IMG/VR virus record: IMGVR_UViG_3300026538_000054
Coordinates: 124,001-188,000 of that record
Origin: a virus
Length of the DNA: 64,000 nucleotides
Strand: one strand, 5' to 3'
Under the pieces are notes generated by a model that was not told where the DNA came from, did not search any database, and was given only the letters and a program-made list of their open reading frames with translations. A program made the position numbers and the translations under genes. Positions 9,340-17,952 of the stretch are shown piece after piece. Each line of letters begins with the position of its first letter. Position 1 is the stretch's first letter.

Positions 9340-10221
9340 GTGCCCGAAGACACCAAGGGCCAGGGCGGGGCCTTCCCTTTCCCCGAGAGCGCTTCCCTTC
9401 TCTCCGAGGACGAACTACGTCTTCTGCGTCAGCGCGCCGGGCAGGCCGCCACCCCCAAGAAAGGCCCGGCGGGCAAGTCCGTCGAGCCGCCGGCACCCGT
9501 GGATGTTTCTTCTCTCTCGCCCGAAAAGCAGCAGGAGCTGGCCTCCATCAGCGAGGCGCTCAAGGCCGTTCAAGGCCCCGGATTGTCGGCCTTTCTCAAG
9601 GGGCAAGCGCCCGCCGAAGACAAGTCGGCCGACGCTGCCAAGGACGCACCGCCCGAGCAAGCGTCGCAGACGGGCGCCCTGAACGAGCGGTGTCGTCGCT
9701 GCGGCTGGCATGGCCCTTACGCCATCGAGGCGACGGAGCAGGACAAGCTGGCGTTCGTGGCGGCCGTCTGCGGCGAGGGGCGATTCATCAAGGCCTTCGA
9801 GGCCTACGGCGGCAAGCTCGTCATCTCGTTTCGCACCCTGGAGACGGACGAGGCCGACTGGTGCTCGCGCAGGGCCTACAAAGACGTCAAGGATGGCCTG
9901 GCCGTAACCTATGAAGACTTCGGCATGCGCTTCGTGGACTACAAGATGGCCCTGTCCCTCGAGCGCGTCGTCCCCTCGGGCGGGCCGCCCTTGCTCCTGG
10001 GCAAGGAGACGGACGACTTTCTGGAGAAGAACGCGACGGGCATAGGCGAGCCGGAGATCGCCGTCTTCAACCGGCTGGCGCAGATCAAGAAGAAGGCCCC
10101 TCTCAACAAGGAGAACGTCTGGCGAGTCGCGCGCAAGCTCTTCGATCGGTTTCTGGGCCTCACAGGACTTCTCGAGGAGAGGAGCGAAGACCCTGATTTT
10201 TTCTCACCGGCAGCCGACTGA
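9340..10221 (+). CDS. Tail assembly chaperone, short form (gpG-like)
   Basis: GTG at 9340; 293 residues. The N-terminal ~100 residues are disordered and charged, followed by a CRRCGWHG motif and an alpha-rich domain (LAFVAAVCGEGRFIKAFEAYGGKLVISFRTL). It lies just upstream of the tape-measure-like gene, the standard place for tail assembly chaperones. A slippery heptamer T_TTT_TTC sits in frame at 10197-10203, and the -1 frame continues to 10610 without a stop. The short form ends 18 nt past the slip site. This matches the gpG/gpGT arrangement of many tailed phages. Function is inferred from architecture, not from sequence similarity. Confidence 0.6.
   Translation: MPEDTKGQGGAFPFPESASLLSEDELRLLRQRAGQAATPKKGPAGKSVEPPAPVDVSSLSPEKQQELASISEALKAVQGPGLSAFLKGQAPAEDKSADAAKDAPPEQASQTGALNERCRRCGWHGPYAIEATEQDKLAFVAAVCGEGRFIKAFEAYGGKLVISFRTLETDEADWCSRRAYKDVKDGLAVTYEDFGMRFVDYKMALSLERVVPSGGPPLLLGKETDDFLEKNATGIGEPEIAVFNRLAQIKKKAPLNKENVWRVARKLFDRFLGLTGLLEERSEDPDFFSPAAD
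10197..10203 (+). other. Probable -1 programmed ribosomal frameshift site
   Basis: TTTTTTC is phased exactly as X_XXY_YYZ (T|TTT|TTC) relative to the GTG at 9340. After a -1 slip the next codons are CTC ACC GGC AGC, in the frame that runs without interruption into 10230-10610. Expected products are ~293 and ~423 residues. Confidence 0.7.
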
Positions 10222-10610
10222 GCGCCCTGGTGCGGCTGGCCTGGCGACAGGGCGGGCTTGGCAAGGAGCGTGGCCGCTGGCGCTACAAGAGGCTGCGCTG
10301 GCTGGTCGAGTGCGAGGAGAGGGACGTCATGGCCTCGTCCGTGAAAATGCGCCATGAGCTTTTGTGCGCGCTCTTCGCCGGCGCAGATGGTCAGCAACGA
10401 AAGAAGCTCCTGGAGGAGGCGCAGAGGACCAAGAACCACTGGCTTGATCTGGCCCTGCCCGCCCTGGCGAAGGAGGCGCGAGAGGCGCAGGCGAAGGAGC
10501 AGAAGGGCATGCGCGATCAGTGGGCCGCCGTCTTCGGCGACCCGAAGGACCCGAAGGTCCAGGCCGGCATCAAGGCCCTTTACAAGGCCGCTATCGGCGG
10601 AAAGGCGTAG
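10203..10610 (+). CDS. Frameshift extension of tail assembly chaperone (gpT-like part)
   Basis: This reading frame has no good ribosome site of its own. Its first possible starts are GTG at 10230 and internal codons. It would be made as the C-terminal ~135 residues of the -1 frameshift product. The sequence is basic then helical and charged (LAWRQGGLGKERGRWRYKRLRWLVECEERDVM...), ending two bases before the tape-measure ATG. In other phages the gpT part contacts tail-tube subunits and tape measure. That role is inferred from family logic. Confidence 0.6.
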   Translation, partial: LTGSRLSALVRLAWRQGGLGKERGRWRYKRLRWLVECEERDVMASSVKMRHELLCALFAGADGQQRKKLLEEAQRTKNHWLDLALPALAKEAREAQAKEQKGMRDQWAAVFGDPKDPKVQAGIKALYKAAIGGKA

Positions 10611-10612
10611 TT

Positions 10613-13243
10613 ATGGCGGAGCCGGGCCTTTTCCAGTACGCCCGAGAGCAGGCCGCTCAGGGGCCGGGGCAAGGCTACGTACCGGCCCTTCATGGCCAGT
10701 TGGACCTCTCCCACTTCCTGGGGAGAGGCCAGATGGGCCAGACGGCCAACCTGGTCGCCCTCCCCTTCATCAACAACTGGCTGGCCTCTCAGGGCTATCA
10801 ACCGGGGCCTTTCCTTCCCTCTCAGAACCTCCTGGACCAGGAAATGGCCAGGAGGTACATGCTGACCCAGAGCGCCGCGCAGCAGGTTGCCGGGCAAGCG
10901 GACAGAGAGCGCCTTGAGACGGTCATGCGCGGGGCCTTCTCCCTTGTTCAGCAAGGGCCCCTGACGACCGACCAGCTGGGCATGGTGAGACAGCTCTCCG
11001 GCGCCGCCATGCAGGCCTTGCCGACCCTGTCCATGATGGCCCCGCGGACCGTGGACGAGCTGTTCGGCCTTCGAGGCTCAGCGCACCTCTTCGGGCTGGG
11101 CGCTGGGCAGGCGTCCAGGTTCATGGTTGGGCAAGGGGGCGTGACGGGACTATCAGCCGAAGCCGCCGCGGCCATGGCCGAGGGCGTGCAAGGCCGTCTT
11201 TTCGGGCCGGGGCAAGACCTATCGAGGATGCGCGGTTTCGGCGGGGCCTCCGCCGGGCAGATGTTCAGCGAGATGGCCGCCCGCGGGCTGCTCAGTGATC
11301 CCTTCGCCTCGCAGGGGGGAGGCGACCTGGCCGATCTTGCCAGGGCCTTTCCGGGCGGCCAGGGCGCGACGCGTAAGCTGCAAGCTAACCGGATCGGCGA
11401 TCAGATCAAGGACATGGCCGGCGCTCTCTCGGCGGTCAGAGACCTCTTTGGCGACATGGGCCGCGCCGACGCTCCCATCCCGGAGCTCTTCGCCGCCCTT
11501 GACGCGCTGACCCAGGGCGGCACGGCCCGGTGGTCCAAGCCTCAACTTGAGATGCTGGTGAGGCGAACGCAGCAGACCGCCAAGCTCACCGGTACGAGCA
11601 TGGACCAGGTCATGGCCATGCAGGCCCAGATGGCGAGCGAGTTGTCAGCGGCCGGCCTCTCCAGAGGATTTGCCCCCGGCATTGTCAACGCCGGTATGCA
11701 GTTCGGGGCTGCCTTCTCGCAGCTCTCCTCGCCTTTTGCCGGGCAAGGCGCTCTCTCCTCCCGTGAGGCGCAGGCCATGGACATGAGGCTCAGGGCCCAG
11801 GCCGCCGAGAGCCAACTGGGGAACCAGCTAGGCGCGGTCATGCGGCTAGGCGATCAGGGCCTTCTTTCAGGAAGGGCCCTGACGCTCTACAACCAGTTGA
11901 AAGTGAAGGACTACTCAGGCGTCAGCATCATGTCGCCGGCCGAGTTCACGGACATGGTGGGAGGAGCGCTCGGCTCCAGGGCCGCGGCCAGCCTGGCGCT
12001 TGGTCACACCGAAGGCAATCGGCAGGCGATCGAGAGGTACAACCTCCAGGACGCGGTGAGAAACCAGCAGGGTGTCGAGCTTCAGGGGAGGATGAGGGCC
12101 TTCGCCGAGGGAGGTCTTTCTTCTCTCGAGATGTTCGCAGGCAAGAGAGGCCTGGCCGCCGAGGCGGCGCAGATCATGGCCCGAGAGTCGTTTAACCTCT
12201 CGGCCGCTGAAAGAATCGACCCTGTGAAGCGCAAGGCGTTCTTCCGGAGAAAGCTCCAGGACGCGCTGGGTGGCAGGGCGGCGGGGCTGAACCTGGACTT
12301 GCTGGCCGAAACGGCCTGGAACCAGATGGAGGCCGGGGCCGTCGGCTTCGGCCCCTATCAAAGCCTGGTCGGCGCCTTGAGCCTGCATGATCGCGAGGTG
12401 CTCGGCAGACAGAGGCAGGTCCAGGCCCAGGCGGACACCAGGGCCGATATCGCCAGCGCCCTTTCTCCCTTCAGCCAGGGCGGCCCTCTGCGCCGGATCA
12501 TTGACGACCTGACCCGCGGCGACGCGGATTTTTCCAGCCTGGGGGCCGCGCTCCTGGGCGGGCAAAGGCTGGCCGCCGCGCCAGGGGCGCGTGATGCCTT
12601 GACAGGGATGGCGGCCAACGTCGCCAGGGCCACGCAGGACCTGGAGCAGGTAAGCCGGGAGATGGAGGTCTTGTCGGCCGATACGTCTCTTCCGCCTGAT
12701 GTCATGGCCTCGCGACTGGCCGGCTTGAGAAGCCGCTTCAACGTGCTCAAAGCCAGGCTTCACGAAGGGACGTTTGGCGGCGGGCAAAGCTCTATACAGC
12801 TCAAGGAGTTGGCCAGGCACTACAGGACGACCGTACCGGAGTTGCTGCGCGGCAGAAGAGACTCAGGCGGCAACTTTGAGGCAGGGGCCGTCAACATGGC
12901 CCAGGCGCTTGCCAGTATCAACGACTTGCAACAGGCCTACGGCGGTCGGCCACTGCCGCAAAGGGGCGATCCTGAAGAAGGCAGCTCGCCCTTCGCCGCG
13001 ATGATCGGCGAGGCGGGCGCCGCCGCCTACCAAGCGGCGCAAGAGCTCGGGTCGACGCAGGCCAGCACGCGTCGGCGCTGGGGGCCCTTCTCGATGGACT
13101 TGCCCGATGAGCTCTTTGACCAGACGACGGCTCGTGCCCCTCGATCAACGGGCCAGGGTGAATTGCGCATCCGCGGCGAGGTGCTGGTGAGGCAGGACGG
13201 ACGAGGTACGCTTACCGGCACGGGCGCCTTCAGCCCCGCTTGA
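10613..13243 (+). CDS. Putative tail tape-measure / tail-lumen protein
   Basis: ATG at 10613 follows the chaperone stop by two bases; a longer in-frame GTG start at 10520 would overlap the chaperone and is less likely. The 876 residues are Ala/Gln/Gly-rich and mostly helical, with many long amphipathic stretches (e.g. QQVAGQADRERLETVMRGAF, LEQVSREMEVLSADTSLPPD). No clear hydrolase motif or strong membrane segment was seen. Position directly after the chaperone pair and its size suit a tape measure. It is short if the tail is long, so an internal virion protein is an alternative. Confidence 0.55.
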   Translation: MAEPGLFQYAREQAAQGPGQGYVPALHGQLDLSHFLGRGQMGQTANLVALPFINNWLASQGYQPGPFLPSQNLLDQEMARRYMLTQSAAQQVAGQADRERLETVMRGAFSLVQQGPLTTDQLGMVRQLSGAAMQALPTLSMMAPRTVDELFGLRGSAHLFGLGAGQASRFMVGQGGVTGLSAEAAAAMAEGVQGRLFGPGQDLSRMRGFGGASAGQMFSEMAARGLLSDPFASQGGGDLADLARAFPGGQGATRKLQANRIGDQIKDMAGALSAVRDLFGDMGRADAPIPELFAALDALTQGGTARWSKPQLEMLVRRTQQTAKLTGTSMDQVMAMQAQMASELSAAGLSRGFAPGIVNAGMQFGAAFSQLSSPFAGQGALSSREAQAMDMRLRAQAAESQLGNQLGAVMRLGDQGLLSGRALTLYNQLKVKDYSGVSIMSPAEFTDMVGGALGSRAAASLALGHTEGNRQAIERYNLQDAVRNQQGVELQGRMRAFAEGGLSSLEMFAGKRGLAAEAAQIMARESFNLSAAERIDPVKRKAFFRRKLQDALGGRAAGLNLDLLAETAWNQMEAGAVGFGPYQSLVGALSLHDREVLGRQRQVQAQADTRADIASALSPFSQGGPLRRIIDDLTRGDADFSSLGAALLGGQRLAAAPGARDALTGMAANVARATQDLEQVSREMEVLSADTSLPPDVMASRLAGLRSRFNVLKARLHEGTFGGGQSSIQLKELARHYRTTVPELLRGRRDSGGNFEAGAVNMAQALASINDLQQAYGGRPLPQRGDPEEGSSPFAAMIGEAGAAAYQAAQELGSTQASTRRRWGPFSMDLPDELFDQTTARAPRSTGQGELRIRGEVLVRQDGRGTLTGTGAFSPA

Positions 13244-13257
13244 TGGGAGGGTGCTTC

Positions 13258-13770
13258 TTGGCCGCCACCGATTTCTTCAGCACTCCCGGCGGCGTGGCGG
13301 TCATCACAGGCTCCGCGCTGCCGGTCTTGAGCCTGAGCTTCCAGGACTGGGGCGGCTACGGCAACTATCGAGCCGTGATCACTTCTCTGTCCGTGCAGTT
13401 CGAGGGCGGCCGTCAGTTTCTTCACACCCTGGAAGACATGATCTTCCTCTACGTCTTCGGCGAGCGCATGGGGGAGATGACCATCTCAGGGGTGTGCTTT
13501 TCCGATGTCTGCGCCGGGGCGACGCCGGGGGAGCTGGGCCGCGTCGGCCACGGAGCGGAGCGCGTCCTGGGCCACTATGTCGGCCACCGCGTCACGTTCC
13601 GGGCCGAGCCCGTCCTGGTGGCCTTCGGCGTCGACACGGCCTTTGAGTGCTTTCTCACGGGCGTCGGCGTCGCGATCAACGATCCGGAGAAGGGGCTGGG
13701 CCAGTTCACCTATCGGTTATCGGTCGTGCCGCCGGCGACGTTCGACGTCGAGGCCGTTATCTTGACTTGA
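13258..13770 (+). CDS. Tail/baseplate structural protein (unknown)
   Basis: The chosen start is TTG 13258, because GGGAGG lies seven bases upstream. Alternatives are ATG 13243 (overlapping the previous stop) and TTG 13240, which lack a site. The product is about 170 residues, beta-rich, with FSTPGGVAVITGSALPVLSL and a GVGVAINDPEKGLGQFTYRL end resembling tail-tube or baseplate folds. Position between tape measure and hub suggests a distal-tail or baseplate component. No family is named. Confidence 0.5.
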   Translation: MAATDFFSTPGGVAVITGSALPVLSLSFQDWGGYGNYRAVITSLSVQFEGGRQFLHTLEDMIFLYVFGERMGEMTISGVCFSDVCAGATPGELGRVGHGAERVLGHYVGHRVTFRAEPVLVAFGVDTAFECFLTGVGVAINDPEKGLGQFTYRLSVVPPATFDVEAVILT

Positions 13771-13772
13771 CC

Positions 13773-14543
13773 ATGTTGAACCACGTTCGCACTCTGATTC
13801 TGAACACCGACTCGACGCAGGCCTATCCTCCCGACTACCCCGGAGAGGAACACTGCCCGCCGGGCTACGCGAAAAAGTCGCTTCGCGGCCCTCTTGGCCG
13901 CTTCCGTGTTCTTCTTTTCGGCTCGATACCAGATAGGGCCCTTCTTAACCTGCGACTGCTTCAGTTCATGACCCTGCTTCACGGGAGCGAGCTAGCCGGC
14001 ACTCTGGTCCTGGACGACGCGCGCATCACCTATTTGCCCCTGGACGATGATTCATTCGTCAACCTCTGGCTGGCCGGGCCGAGGGTCACGCGCCTCACCG
14101 GGACGGCGGAAGGGATAGCTTCACGACAGGGAGACTTTCGTAGAGACGACAAGCTCTCCTGGTCCTGGCGGTTGACGGCCGATTCCGGTACGCAGGCGAC
14201 CATCAAGTGGGCGGACGAGACCGGCGCGGAAACGACGAAGGTACTGACCTACTCGGCGTCCTCTCTGACAGGCCCCGTGCTCCTGCCCGGCTCGACGACG
14301 GCCTTCACCTTCGTCTCCACGACGGGCGCCTCCTGGCTGATAGAAGACCTCGCCCGCCCTGCTTCCGGGCTGGCTGATATTGCGCGAAGGACCGATGACA
14401 TCTCGGCGGAGATGGAAGAAGAGCTTTTCGCGGGCGGCCTCGACGACGCGAACCTGCGAAGCAGACACAAAGACCACCCCGAGCTCCTGGAGAGGCTGGC
14501 CGCCAGGCTCATGGCGCTGGCCCGAAGAACGGCGGAGGCTTGA
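13773..14543 (+). CDS. Baseplate-region structural protein (unknown)
   Basis: ATG 13773 lies two bases after the preceding stop, and the end overlaps the next ATG as TGATG. The 256 residues comprise an N-terminal alpha/beta part (LLFGSIPDRALLNLRLLQFMTLLHG), a beta domain with WSWRLTADSGTQATIKWADE, and a C-terminal charged helix (ELLERLAARLMALARRTAEA). Context suggests a hub-associated protein. Longer upstream starts are disfavoured because they overlap the previous gene heavily. Confidence 0.45.
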   Translation: MLNHVRTLILNTDSTQAYPPDYPGEEHCPPGYAKKSLRGPLGRFRVLLFGSIPDRALLNLRLLQFMTLLHGSELAGTLVLDDARITYLPLDDDSFVNLWLAGPRVTRLTGTAEGIASRQGDFRRDDKLSWSWRLTADSGTQATIKWADETGAETTKVLTYSASSLTGPVLLPGSTTAFTFVSTTGASWLIEDLARPASGLADIARRTDDISAEMEEELFAGGLDDANLRSRHKDHPELLERLAARLMALARRTAEA

Positions 14544-16249
14544 TGAGCACGGTTGGTTGGCGCTCGACGCAGTTCAAGGCCTGGGCGAACGTGGACGTCA
14601 CGAGGCCGGGAGGCCCTGTCACGGTCTACCGGGCCCCTGTTGTTTCCTTCCAGGCCAACTTCGACCTGAATGCTATACCGACGGCCGTATTGCAGCTCGG
14701 CGTCGGCAGAAACGTCCGAAGCACAAAGACCATCTCCGCCGCCCACCCGCTGCTTGACTCCTTGAAGTTGCTATCGCCCATCAGGGTCTGGCTCCAGGCC
14801 TTTGACCGGGCCTTTTCACCGGACGGTGAGGCGCCTCTAGGCCAAGAATGGCCAGACGTACCCTTCGTGCTCTTTGACGGCTACGTGGCCGGCGTCGGCA
14901 GTGACACCGGGGCGGGCAGAGCGGGCATAACGCTGCACTGCATCCACTGGCTTGCCGACATGAGCTTCTCGAGCGCCATCAGCCGGTCTTCCATGCCAAG
15001 CAATACTACGGCCCTGTCCTACGGCGCCGGCTTCAGGGGCAGGACCGACGACGGCCAGACGCCTTTCCCGACCGGCAACCCGCAGAAGTTTATGAACCAG
15101 GCCAACGTTCTGACTGACCTCTGGGGCCAAAGCATTGCGCCCTGGTTCGACTCGTTGTGCTCTCAGGACCGCTTCGACATCGCCGACCTGCCCGTGGAGA
15201 AGACCGGGCCGCTGTCCAAGAACTACGAGGCCTTGCGTGCCCTCCTTCGCTTCGAGGGCTATCCGGGCGGGCTGCTTAACCGATACGCGCCGACCATGCC
15301 CCTGGACAACGGCCTCCTGGGCGCTGAGAGACTTCCTGACGCGCTCAGTGGTCTATGCACCCACCAGGGCCACGAGTCCATGGCGACGACCACGCTCTGG
15401 GACAAGCTCGTCGGCGACCTGGGAGCGCAGCTTCTTTTCTCCGTGGTCCCCATGATCGATCGGGCCCTGGTCGTCCCTTTCATCCCCGGCCTGCGAAGGG
15501 CCAGGACGCAAATCACCGCCTCGGAATATGAGGCCATAGGCAGCCAGAGCGCCCTGAGCCGGCCTCTTCGCGCCGTCTGCCTGGCCGGAGGCGCCGGCTC
15601 CGCTACCGGCGGGCAACGGCCCGCTTTGCCCAACGAGTCGTACGTCCCTCAAGGCATCGGCGGCGTATGGCCGCGACCGAGCGACCCGGTCCACGACGCC
15701 GAGCCGGACCTGAGGGCCGGCCTGGTCCTGGTCCGCCAGTTGCCTTTGTGGCTGGGACAGATCATGACCGTCCCGTTATTCGGCCGATCGTCCGCCCCTC
15801 CGGACGACGTCTCGGGAGGAGCCGCCTTTCCTCGTGCAGGCGCGGCGCCAGTCGCCGCTCTTCCCGGCGCGATCCGGCCGGCGGTCATCTCTTTCTGGGA
15901 CCGCTTCGCTCGCGCGCTCTACCTGGTCGAAAGGCTCAAGGGAAGGCAGCTCAGCCTCAGGACCAACTTCCGGCTGGACCTGTCGCCCGGCTCCACGGTG
16001 ACGGTGGTCTCTTCCAGGGACCGCTTCATCGAGGCGGTGGTTGGCAAACAAGCCGACGTTCTCTGGGCGCATGTCTCGAGGGTCACCTTGGTGCTCGACG
16101 CCGAGGGCCGCCAGGCGCATACGCTTTTGCAGCTCAGTCATCTCCGAACGGCCAGGGAGAACGCGCTTGCCACCACGGGGACCGATAATCACCCTCTATG
16201 GAAGACCGTCTTTCTCGGAGCGCCCCTGACCAGCGCGATGGGAGACTAG
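14543..16249 (+). CDS. Putative baseplate hub protein (gp27/late-control-like)
   Basis: ATG at 14543 overlaps the previous stop; 568 residues. N-terminal segments such as SPIRVWLQAFDRAF, FDGYVAGVGSDTGAGRAGITLHCIHWLADM and a later VKRL-type strand set (SLRTNFRLDLSPGSTVTVVS) resemble the beta-barrel domains of tail hub proteins, which describe a trajectory or frame for the spike. The sequence has a Pro/Ser-rich linker around residue 410. It would form the central ring to which the spike binds. Similarity is by pattern and position. Confidence 0.5.
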   Translation: MSTVGWRSTQFKAWANVDVTRPGGPVTVYRAPVVSFQANFDLNAIPTAVLQLGVGRNVRSTKTISAAHPLLDSLKLLSPIRVWLQAFDRAFSPDGEAPLGQEWPDVPFVLFDGYVAGVGSDTGAGRAGITLHCIHWLADMSFSSAISRSSMPSNTTALSYGAGFRGRTDDGQTPFPTGNPQKFMNQANVLTDLWGQSIAPWFDSLCSQDRFDIADLPVEKTGPLSKNYEALRALLRFEGYPGGLLNRYAPTMPLDNGLLGAERLPDALSGLCTHQGHESMATTTLWDKLVGDLGAQLLFSVVPMIDRALVVPFIPGLRRARTQITASEYEAIGSQSALSRPLRAVCLAGGAGSATGGQRPALPNESYVPQGIGGVWPRPSDPVHDAEPDLRAGLVLVRQLPLWLGQIMTVPLFGRSSAPPDDVSGGAAFPRAGAAPVAALPGAIRPAVISFWDRFARALYLVERLKGRQLSLRTNFRLDLSPGSTVTVVSSRDRFIEAVVGKQADVLWAHVSRVTLVLDAEGRQAHTLLQLSHLRTARENALATTGTDNHPLWKTVFLGAPLTSAMGD

Positions 16250-16253
16250 CACC

Positions 16254-16982
16254 ATGCCCTCGGCGATTGAAGCGGAGTACGAGCCCTACTACAGGCGCTG
16301 GAAAGAAGAAGGGACGCCCGAGGCCAAAGGCGAGTTGCTTCGCCGTCTGGCCCCGGTCCTCAACGCCGCCATTCGCACCTACGCCGGCGACGCTTCTCCC
16401 GCCATCCAGGGACGGGCCAAGCTCCTGGCGCTCGAGGCCGTCGGGCGCTACGACCCGAAAAGGGGACCTTTGCGCTCGCACCTCATGAGTCACCTGCGCG
16501 GCCTGTATCGCCACGCCGCCAGGCAGTCGCAGGTGATCAAGCTGCCTGAAAGGGCGGCCCTCGCCATCGGCAAGCTCAAAGCGGCCGAGAACGAGCTGGA
16601 AGACACTCTGGGCCGACCGCCCAGCACGGCGGAGCTGGCCGATCACACAGGCCTGTCCCCCGAGCGCATCGCCAGGGTGAGGCTGGCCCGGCCGGGCCTC
16701 ACCGAGGGCCAGACGACGATCGAGACCGATGAAGGAGAGTCGGCCATCTCACCCGCGGTGAGATCACGAGCGGGCATCGAGGCCTGGCAAAACTTCGTGT
16801 ATCACGACCTGCATCCCCATGACCAGCTCATCATGGAGCACGCGCTTGGCCTTCACGGAGCTCCTGTTCTGCCCAAGAACCAGATCGCCGGGAAGCTGGG
16901 GATCAGCCCGGCGGCGGTCACTCAAAGGGCCAAGAAGATCCAGGATCGCCTGGACTCTCCCGGCGGCGAAGAACTGTTCTGA
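16254..16982 (+). CDS. RNA polymerase sigma-70 family factor
   Basis: 242 residues. Residues ~34-95 look like region 2 (AKLLALEAVGRYDPKRGPLRSHL followed by basic helices), ~113-140 like region 3 (LGRPPSTAELADHTGLSPERIARV), and ~190-235 like region 4 with a helix-turn-helix (IAGKLGISPAAVTQRAKKIQDRL). It would redirect host RNA polymerase, plausibly to phage late promoters. It is encoded in the middle of the baseplate operon, four bases after the hub gene. Region 1 is absent, as usual for alternative sigmas. The region 2 core is diverged, so promoter recognition may be unusual. Confidence 0.75.
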   Translation: MPSAIEAEYEPYYRRWKEEGTPEAKGELLRRLAPVLNAAIRTYAGDASPAIQGRAKLLALEAVGRYDPKRGPLRSHLMSHLRGLYRHAARQSQVIKLPERAALAIGKLKAAENELEDTLGRPPSTAELADHTGLSPERIARVRLARPGLTEGQTTIETDEGESAISPAVRSRAGIEAWQNFVYHDLHPHDQLIMEHALGLHGAPVLPKNQIAGKLGISPAAVTQRAKKIQDRLDSPGGEELF

Positions 16983-16990
16983 GGCTCAAG

Positions 16991-17536
16991 ATGGCCGTAC
17001 TGCACTACGACGATATTTTTCACCTGCGCCTGTTGCACCTGGCGAACCACTCCGGCAACCAGGCGGAGATGCACGCGCCCGGCGGGGCCTCGGAGTGGTA
17101 TGCACCGCTTGCTCCTGAACAGCTCGAGGCGCCCCTCCCCACCGAGGTGGACCAGTGGCAGGAGGCCTTCGCAAGAGACCAGATCAACGAAGCCTACAGG
17201 GAGGCGGTGACCACGGAGGAGGGCACGCTCGGCGACTGCTCGGCCCTCACCGTGCAGGGGGACTACCTGGCGATGGCGGAGAGGGCCTTCAGGCTGCGCT
17301 GCGCCTCGCGAGTGAGAAGGTCGGCCCACGCCTCCGCGAGGAGAAACGGCCTCGCTTCTCCAGGAGGGGCCTTTGAGCGAGTGGCCGGCCTGGTACAGGA
17401 CCGCCTGGCTGCGGGGGCGACCGACCAGTTACCGCCGGCGGACGGGCCCCTGCTCACGGAGGACGGCCCGGCCACCGTGCAGGAGCTGGCCCTCGAAGAG
17501 CTCTTGCTGCGAGACGAGCGTCTGTCCAACGAGTGA
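16991..17536 (+). CDS. Hypothetical protein (181 aa)
   Basis: ATG 16991 lies eight bases after the sigma stop with a GAGG site. The product is largely helical and charged, with residues ~90-125 Arg-rich (FRLRCASRVRRSAHASARRN) and a C-terminal Leu/Glu helix (VQELALEELLLRDERLSNE). No family recognised. It overlaps the gp25-like gene by GTGA, so it is probably co-translated with baseplate genes. A baseplate chaperone or sigma-linked regulator are both possible, and neither is shown. Confidence 0.5.
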   Translation: MAVLHYDDIFHLRLLHLANHSGNQAEMHAPGGASEWYAPLAPEQLEAPLPTEVDQWQEAFARDQINEAYREAVTTEEGTLGDCSALTVQGDYLAMAERAFRLRCASRVRRSAHASARRNGLASPGGAFERVAGLVQDRLAAGATDQLPPADGPLLTEDGPATVQELALEELLLRDERLSNE

Positions 17537-17943
17537 GGGCTGAAACGGCAATGGCTGGCACACGAAGCGATGTCATGGTCCTGGGCGACGGCAGGCTCCA
17601 GGCGGGGACGGCCAAGCTGGCCCAGCGCGCCGTGATCGAGCTCCTGACCGAGCCTGGCTCGGTCAGGGGAGACCCGACGCGAGGTACGGTCTTCGCCTCC
17701 TTGACCAGGCCAGGACGGGTGGCGACGGAGGCCGATATCTTCGCGGCCTTTTCTCTCTCTTTGCCCGGCCTGGCCAGGGCCCTCGCTCGCGGCGAGACCA
17801 CCGCGACGCCGCTGGAAGAGAGGTACAAAAGCGCCAGGCTCGACAAAGTGGTGTTAACGCCGGGTCAGTTGGTGCTCACCGTCAGCGTGGTGTCACAAGC
17901 AGGCGGGCCGGCCCTGGTTTCTTTCTCCATCACCTACGGTTAG
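17533..17943 (+). CDS. Baseplate wedge protein, gp25/W-like
   Basis: About 136 residues from GTG 17533; ATG 17551 is an equally plausible start. LQAGTAKLAQRAVIELLTEPGSVRGDPTRGTVFASLTRPG matches the strand-helix pattern of the gp25-like wedge family (self-assembly onto hub, often xTxxGExxxxPxxG). A C-terminal beta section ends in LVSFSITYG. It lies directly before the J-like wedge gene, which is the usual order. It would link sheath initiation to the wedge. Confidence 0.65.
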   Translation: MRAETAMAGTRSDVMVLGDGRLQAGTAKLAQRAVIELLTEPGSVRGDPTRGTVFASLTRPGRVATEADIFAAFSLSLPGLARALARGETTATPLEERYKSARLDKVVLTPGQLVLTVSVVSQAGGPALVSFSITYG

Positions 17944-17952
17944 GGGCGACTC

